From contig JAGORP010000017.1 in NCBI GenBank assembly GCA_018062725.1, positions 1 through 27,385 on the forward strand: 27,385 bases of DNA, given 5' to 3'. Of this stretch, positions 23,981 to 27,385 are shown piece after piece (within the stretch, counting starts at the first letter, position 1; the number at the start of each line of letters is the position of its first letter). The position numbers and the translations under genes are program-made. The notes beneath the pieces are model-generated. The model did no database searches. It was given only the letters and a program-made list of their open reading frames with translations, and was not told the origin of the DNA. The DNA comes from Flavobacterium sp. (GTDB lineage: Bacteria; Bacteroidota; Bacteroidia; Flavobacteriales; Flavobacteriaceae).

Positions 23981-24944
23981 AATTGATGTTTTGTTTTTTG
24001 GTTACGATTCGTGGGTAAATCAAATAATAAAAGGAAATAACAGATAAAGTACCAATAATAATTATGGAACTCAACCAAATAGGCATGTCTTTAGAATATC
24101 GGGTAATAAAACCTTCTAGAAAACCGGCTGCAATAGTAAATGGGAAAGTACTTAAAAAAATTTTCAAACTGTCTTTAAATCCAATCTTTAAAGAATTAAT
24201 CCTCGAATAAGTTCTTGGAAATAAAATAGAGGCTCCTAATATAAAGCCGGCTGCTGCTTCAATGACTATGGCGAATATTTCCATAGATCCATGAATCCAA
24301 ATACCACGAACACTTTCCCAAAAAACACCTTGCTCGTAAAAAAAGTATTGAAAAGAACCTAACATGATACAATTTTGGAGTAAGTAATAAAAAGTTCCTA
24401 TGCCAAGAAAAATTCCCCAGATATAACAATTCATTCCCACATAAATATTATTAATAGTAATTCCTACAAAGCTTCCCCAGTTACTACCTGATTTGTAAAT
24501 TGCTACAGGATTTCCATTTTCGATATTTTCTAGTGTTTCATTTACATATCCATCTCCTAAAATCAAACGAACGAAATCTTGATCGTATCTAGCTGAAATT
24601 ACTCCAATTAAAGTCGTAGTAAAAAAGAGAAGAAAGGCATATAACAAATACCTTCTGTAATGATAGACTATCAACGGAACTTCTGTCTTAAAAAAGTAAA
24701 TAAGTCTGTTTTTTTCCGTTCTTTTGGTTTTGTAAATCTTTTGATAAATTTGAGAAGCCAAATGATTTAAGTAGATAACCGTTTTACTTTTAGGGTAATA
24801 GGTTTGTGCGTACGACAAATCATTTACAATTTGAACGTATAAATTCGCAATTTCATCAGGATTTTTTATAGTTTTACCAAAAATAGCCTGTTCAAGGTCA
24901 AGCCATTTTTGTTTATTTTGCTTAATAAATGCCACTTCTCTCAT
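23964..24944 (-). CDS. SpoIIM-like (DUF95) integral membrane protein
   Basis: 326 residues. An N-terminal cytoplasmic helical part of about 95 residues is followed by about five membrane helices (near 98-118, 158-178, 217-241, 262-279 and 288-310). The motif HGSMEIFAIVIEAAAGFILG (218-237) is the hallmark of the SpoIIM/DUF95 family. In endospore formers SpoIIM helps build the DMP peptidoglycan-hydrolase complex. Here there are no other sporulation genes, so the name should not be taken as a function. First gene of the MoxR operon, divergent from the RDD gene with only 21 bp between the start codons. Confidence 0.9.
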   Translation of the reverse strand: MREVAFIKQNKQKWLDLEQAIFGKTIKNPDEIANLYVQIVNDLSYAQTYYPKSKTVIYLNHLASQIYQKIYKTKRTEKNRLIYFFKTEVPLIVYHYRRYLLYAFLLFFTTTLIGVISARYDQDFVRLILGDGYVNETLENIENGNPVAIYKSGSNWGSFVGITINNIYVGMNCYIWGIFLGIGTFYYLLQNCIMLGSFQYFFYEQGVFWESVRGIWIHGSMEIFAIVIEAAAGFILGASILFPRTYSRINSLKIGFKDSLKIFLSTFPFTIAAGFLEGFITRYSKDMPIWLSSIIIIGTLSVISFYYLIYPRIVTKKQNINYVPTV

Positions 24945-24965
24945 CGGGAAGCTAAAATATAAATA

Positions 24966-25709
24966 ATGTCAGAATTAGCAATAAATACTTCACAAAATGT
25001 TAATATAAAATTTGTAGCAGCTTCTGTAGGAGAAAGAATGCTGGCAAGTTTTTTAGATATATTAATTAAAATAGCCTACATGATTGTTATAGGTTACTTT
25101 GTTTTTTACTTAACTGGACTATCCAAACAAATGGATAGTTTAGATAATTGGTCTTCTATTGCGATTGTCATTATTTTCTTTTTTCCCATTTTAATTTATT
25201 CTATTGTTTTAGAAAGCATTTTTGAAGGACAAACCATTGGAAAAAAAATCACTAAAATTAAAGTGGTTAAAATTGATGGCTATCAGGCTTCTTTCGGAGA
25301 TTATTTAATTAGATGGTTGTTTCGAATTGTTGAAAACAATGTTATGGGCGGATTAATTGGATTAATAGCCATGATCGTAAACAGTAAAACCCAACGTTTA
25401 GGTGATATGGCCGCAGGTACGGCAGTAATTACATTAAAAAATAATGTAAATATTAGTCATACAATTTTAGAAGAAATTACGACAGAATATGAACCCAAAT
25501 ATCCAATGATCATCAAGCTTTCAGATAACGATATGCGTATTGTTAAAGAAACTTTTAACCGGGCATTGGCTCAAGATGATTTTGAAATGATTAATAAATT
25601 GAAAGAAAAAGTAGAAAAAGTAACAGGAATAAAAAAGAATGGTGAAAGTAATCGTGAGTTTATAAAAACAATTTTGAAAGATTACAATTTTTATACGCAA
25701 CATATGTAA
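24966..25709 (+). CDS. RDD-family membrane protein
   Basis: 247 residues. The RDD domain (about 15-155) has the conserved Arg24 in GERMLASFLDI, two to three membrane helices, EGQTIGKKITKIKVVK (87-102) and QRLGDMAAGT (143-152). A cytoplasmic helical tail of about 85 residues follows. RDD proteins are small integral membrane proteins; some are proposed ion antiporters, most are uncharacterised. The divergent arrangement with the SpoIIM-like gene recurs in this cluster type, suggesting that it works with the MoxR system. With 21 bp between start codons, the promoters of both must lie partly within the opposite gene. Confidence 0.9.
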   Translation: MSELAINTSQNVNIKFVAASVGERMLASFLDILIKIAYMIVIGYFVFYLTGLSKQMDSLDNWSSIAIVIIFFFPILIYSIVLESIFEGQTIGKKITKIKVVKIDGYQASFGDYLIRWLFRIVENNVMGGLIGLIAMIVNSKTQRLGDMAAGTAVITLKNNVNISHTILEEITTEYEPKYPMIIKLSDNDMRIVKETFNRALAQDDFEMINKLKEKVEKVTGIKKNGESNREFIKTILKDYNFYTQHM

Positions 25710-25716
25710 TGTTATT

Positions 25717-26694
25717 TTGGAAAACTTTACCATAAAAAAATATGAAGCTTGTCATTATTCGGTTTGGAATCAATTTGTTTCTGAAGCTAAAAACGCTACC
25801 TTTTTATTTCATCGCGATTTTATAGAATACCATAGCGATAGATTTAAAGATCATTCCATTTTATTATTTGATAAAAAAGGAAAAGTAATCGCCCTCTTTC
25901 CTGCAAATGAAGTAGCTAATACGATTCACTCGCATCAAGGTATTACGTATGGCGGATTGATTTATAAAGAAATTAAATTACATAAAGTTATTGCTGCTTT
26001 TAAAGAAGTGGTAGCATATTACCATCAGCAAAACTTCGAAACATTGTCTGTAAAAACGATTCCTTCCATTTACCATCAAAAACCTGCCGAAGAATTAGTT
26101 TACGCGTTGTTTTTATTGAAAGCACAACTAACACGACGCGATACCTTAACTGTAATTGATCTACGAAACGATTTACACCTTTCTAAAGGCAGAATGGAAG
26201 GAGTAGCCAAAGGAATTAAAAATAAGCTAAAAATTGTTGAAGAATCTAATTTTGAATCCTTTTGGAACCAAATAATGATTCCGAATCTTGAAAAAAAGCA
26301 CCAAACACAACCCGTTCATTCGTTAAAAGAAATTCAATATTTGCATTCAAAATTTCCCAATACTATTAGACAATTTAATGTGTATTTGGGAAATACAATT
26401 GTGGCTGGAACTACCATCTTTGAAAGTGATCAAGTAGCGCACGCTCAGTATATTTCGGCAAATGAAGCTAAAAATGAATTGGGCAGTCTTGATTTTTTAT
26501 ACCATCATCTGATCACTCATGTTTTTGCTACTAAAAAGTTTTTCGATTTCGGAATTTCCAATGAACAATTAGGAAAAAAACTAAATTTCGGACTTTCATT
26601 TTGGAAAGAAAGCTTTGGTGCAAGTACCATTGTGCACGATTTTTATGAAGTACAAACGTCCAATTATCAATTAGCAGAAAACGTATTAGTATGA
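25717..26694 (+). CDS. FemAB/GNAT-like acyl- or aminoacyl-transferase
   Basis: 325 residues, soluble. Two GNAT-like halves are suggested: an N-terminal one (YSVWNQFVSEAKNATFLFHR) and a C-terminal one (GNTIVAGTTIFESDQVAHAQ, then GSLDFLYHHLI and FDFGISNE). The second half fits the GNAT_6/FemAB pattern, usually using acyl-CoA or aminoacyl-tRNA to acylate an amino group. The downstream gene is a sugar aminotransferase, overlapping by 4 bp (ATGA), so N-acylation of an amino sugar is a fair inference. The start is TTG, 7 bp after the RDD stop. No ATG exists near the expected N-terminus in this frame. Confidence 0.75.
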   Translation: MENFTIKKYEACHYSVWNQFVSEAKNATFLFHRDFIEYHSDRFKDHSILLFDKKGKVIALFPANEVANTIHSHQGITYGGLIYKEIKLHKVIAAFKEVVAYYHQQNFETLSVKTIPSIYHQKPAEELVYALFLLKAQLTRRDTLTVIDLRNDLHLSKGRMEGVAKGIKNKLKIVEESNFESFWNQIMIPNLEKKHQTQPVHSLKEIQYLHSKFPNTIRQFNVYLGNTIVAGTTIFESDQVAHAQYISANEAKNELGSLDFLYHHLITHVFATKKFFDFGISNEQLGKKLNFGLSFWKESFGASTIVHDFYEVQTSNYQLAENVLV

Positions 26695-27385
26695 TTTCGT
26701 TTTTGGATTTAAAAAAGTGTAACGAACCGTATCATCATGCTTTTCAAGAAAAATTGAAGAGTGTTATGGAGCGTGGCTGGTTTATCTTAGGAACGGAAGT
26801 TAACGATTTTGAAAGAAACTTCGCTCACTTTTGTAGCTCCAAATACGGTATTGGAGTTGGGAATGGACTTGATGCCATTACGCTTACTTTTTTAGCTTAC
26901 ATCGAAAACGGTAATTTGCAAAAAGGGGACGAAATTATCGTTCCGGCAAATACTTATATTGCTAGTATTTTAGGTATTTTGCATGCTGGATTAGTACCGG
27001 TTTTAGTTGAACCTGATTTGGAAACCTACAATATGAATCCGTTGTTGATTGAAGAAAAACTGACTTCAAAAGCTAAAGGAATTTTAGTGGTGCATTTGTA
27101 CGGACAACTTGCAGAAATGGAGGCTATTAGGGCTCTTGCTTACCAACATAACCTACTCATAGTTGAAGATTGTGCCCAAGCGCATGGATTGGCTTTTAAA
27201 GGAAGTCACCCCCGTTGTTTTAGCTTTTATCCAGGAAAAAATTTAGGAGCATTAGGCGATGCCGGTGCTGTGATTACGGAGAAAATGCGCATAACGCATG
27301 TTGGGAACCTTGGTATAGGGACCACTGTTCCAGTAAGTAGATTAGTTGTTGTAGGGGGTGTGGGTATTGGAACAGGGTTAAATTC
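26691..27385 (+). CDS. DegT/DnrJ/EryC1-type sugar aminotransferase, 5' part, chimeric end
   Basis: The open frame runs off the window (231 codons). Residues 1-196 are a fold-type I PLP aminotransferase of the DegT/DnrJ/EryC1/StrS group, acting on nucleotide-linked keto-sugars; the FdtB-type 3-amino-fucose enzymes are close in pattern. Visible are GVGNGLDAI (55-63, phosphate-binding turn), VEDCAQAHG (158-166, with Asp160 and Gln163 at PLP) and SFYPGKNLGALGDAGAV with Lys183 as the Schiff-base lysine. Between AHG and SFYPGKN the sequence is a few residues shorter than usual (FKGSHPRC). After Thr-Glu (196-197) the family resemblance ends and GIGT repeats begin. A normal member has about 365 residues. 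Confidence 0.8.
   Translation, partial: MISFLDLKKCNEPYHHAFQEKLKSVMERGWFILGTEVNDFERNFAHFCSSKYGIGVGNGLDAITLTFLAYIENGNLQKGDEIIVPANTYIASILGILHAGLVPVLVEPDLETYNMNPLLIEEKLTSKAKGILVVHLYGQLAEMEAIRALAYQHNLLIVEDCAQAHGLAFKGSHPRCFSFYPGKNLGALGDAGAVITEKMRITHVGNLGIGTTVPVSRLVVVGGVGIGTGLN
27285..27385 (+). other. Tail-fibre/surface-protein-like GIGT segment joined in frame
   Basis: Translation reads MRITHVGNLGIGTTVPVSRL then VVVGGVGIGTGLN. This matches the form (E)RMRI...GNVGIGTT.P...L.V.G repeated in phage tail-fibre and large surface/adhesin proteins, not any aminotransferase. By my count 46 of its 101 bases are G or C, clearly richer than the preceding gene. The preceding Thr-Glu-Lys also fits the start of such repeats (TERMRI), so the join lies in a short shared stretch around 27276-27284. 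Confidence 0.7.

Noticed and set aside
23964..24944. Sporulation role for the SpoIIM-like gene
   Set aside because: The family name comes from Bacillus; no spore genes are present and the organism type does not sporulate.

Overview
The window comes from an AT-rich member of the Bacteroidota, most likely Flavobacterium or a close relative. The signs are a surface protein with a type B type-IX-secretion (gliding-motility-associated) C-terminal domain, a DUF349 protein, an OstA/LptA-like protein, a Rel with the Bacteroidota-style neighbourhood, weak Shine-Dalgarno sequences, and several matches to the Bacteroidota promoter form TTG-N18-20-TAnnTTTG. I see no rRNA, tRNA, CRISPR array, transposase or prophage block.

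Layout. Positions 1-424 hold a palindromic non-coding stretch joined to the last quarter of an MFS (UMF1-type) permease, closed by a bidirectional terminator. From 482 to 6702 there are minus-strand housekeeping genes: a DUF349 protein, aroE, a TPR protein and a class-III aminotransferase. One plus-strand SET-domain gene sits between the DUF349 gene and aroE. From 6734 to 16879 follow an OstA/LptA-like protein, a ClC-type chloride transport protein with CBS domains, purA, a Fur-family regulator, the bifunctional ppGpp enzyme Rel, a secreted serine hydrolase (beta-lactamase fold) and a TrmH-family RNA methyltransferase. At 16905-18689 lies a T9SS-exported extracellular protein.

From 18745 to 25709 is the most coherent and least understood block. 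It is a tight minus-strand operon running SpoIIM-like, six-TM membrane protein, DUF4129, DUF4350, MoxR AAA+ ATPase, DUF58, with a divergent RDD-family membrane protein only 21 bp from the SpoIIM start. Junctions overlap or are separated by 5 bp or less, so the products probably form one MoxR/DUF58 membrane-associated machine. This is my best candidate for an undescribed system.

The right end (25717-27385) begins a sugar-modification locus: a FemAB/GNAT-like transferase overlapping by 4 bp a DegT/AryC1-type PLP sugar aminotransferase. After about 196 residues the aminotransferase frame changes, still in frame, into a sequence with repeated GIGT motifs typical of phage tail-fibre and large surface proteins. 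With the truncated permease at the left edge, this suggests that both ends are assembly junctions or rearrangement points.

Intergenic DNA carries small repeats: heptamer tandems, inverted repeats and a 12-bp palindrome over two abutting stop codons. Some run into coding sequence and form protein termini (OstA/LptA-like tail, aminotransferase C-terminus).
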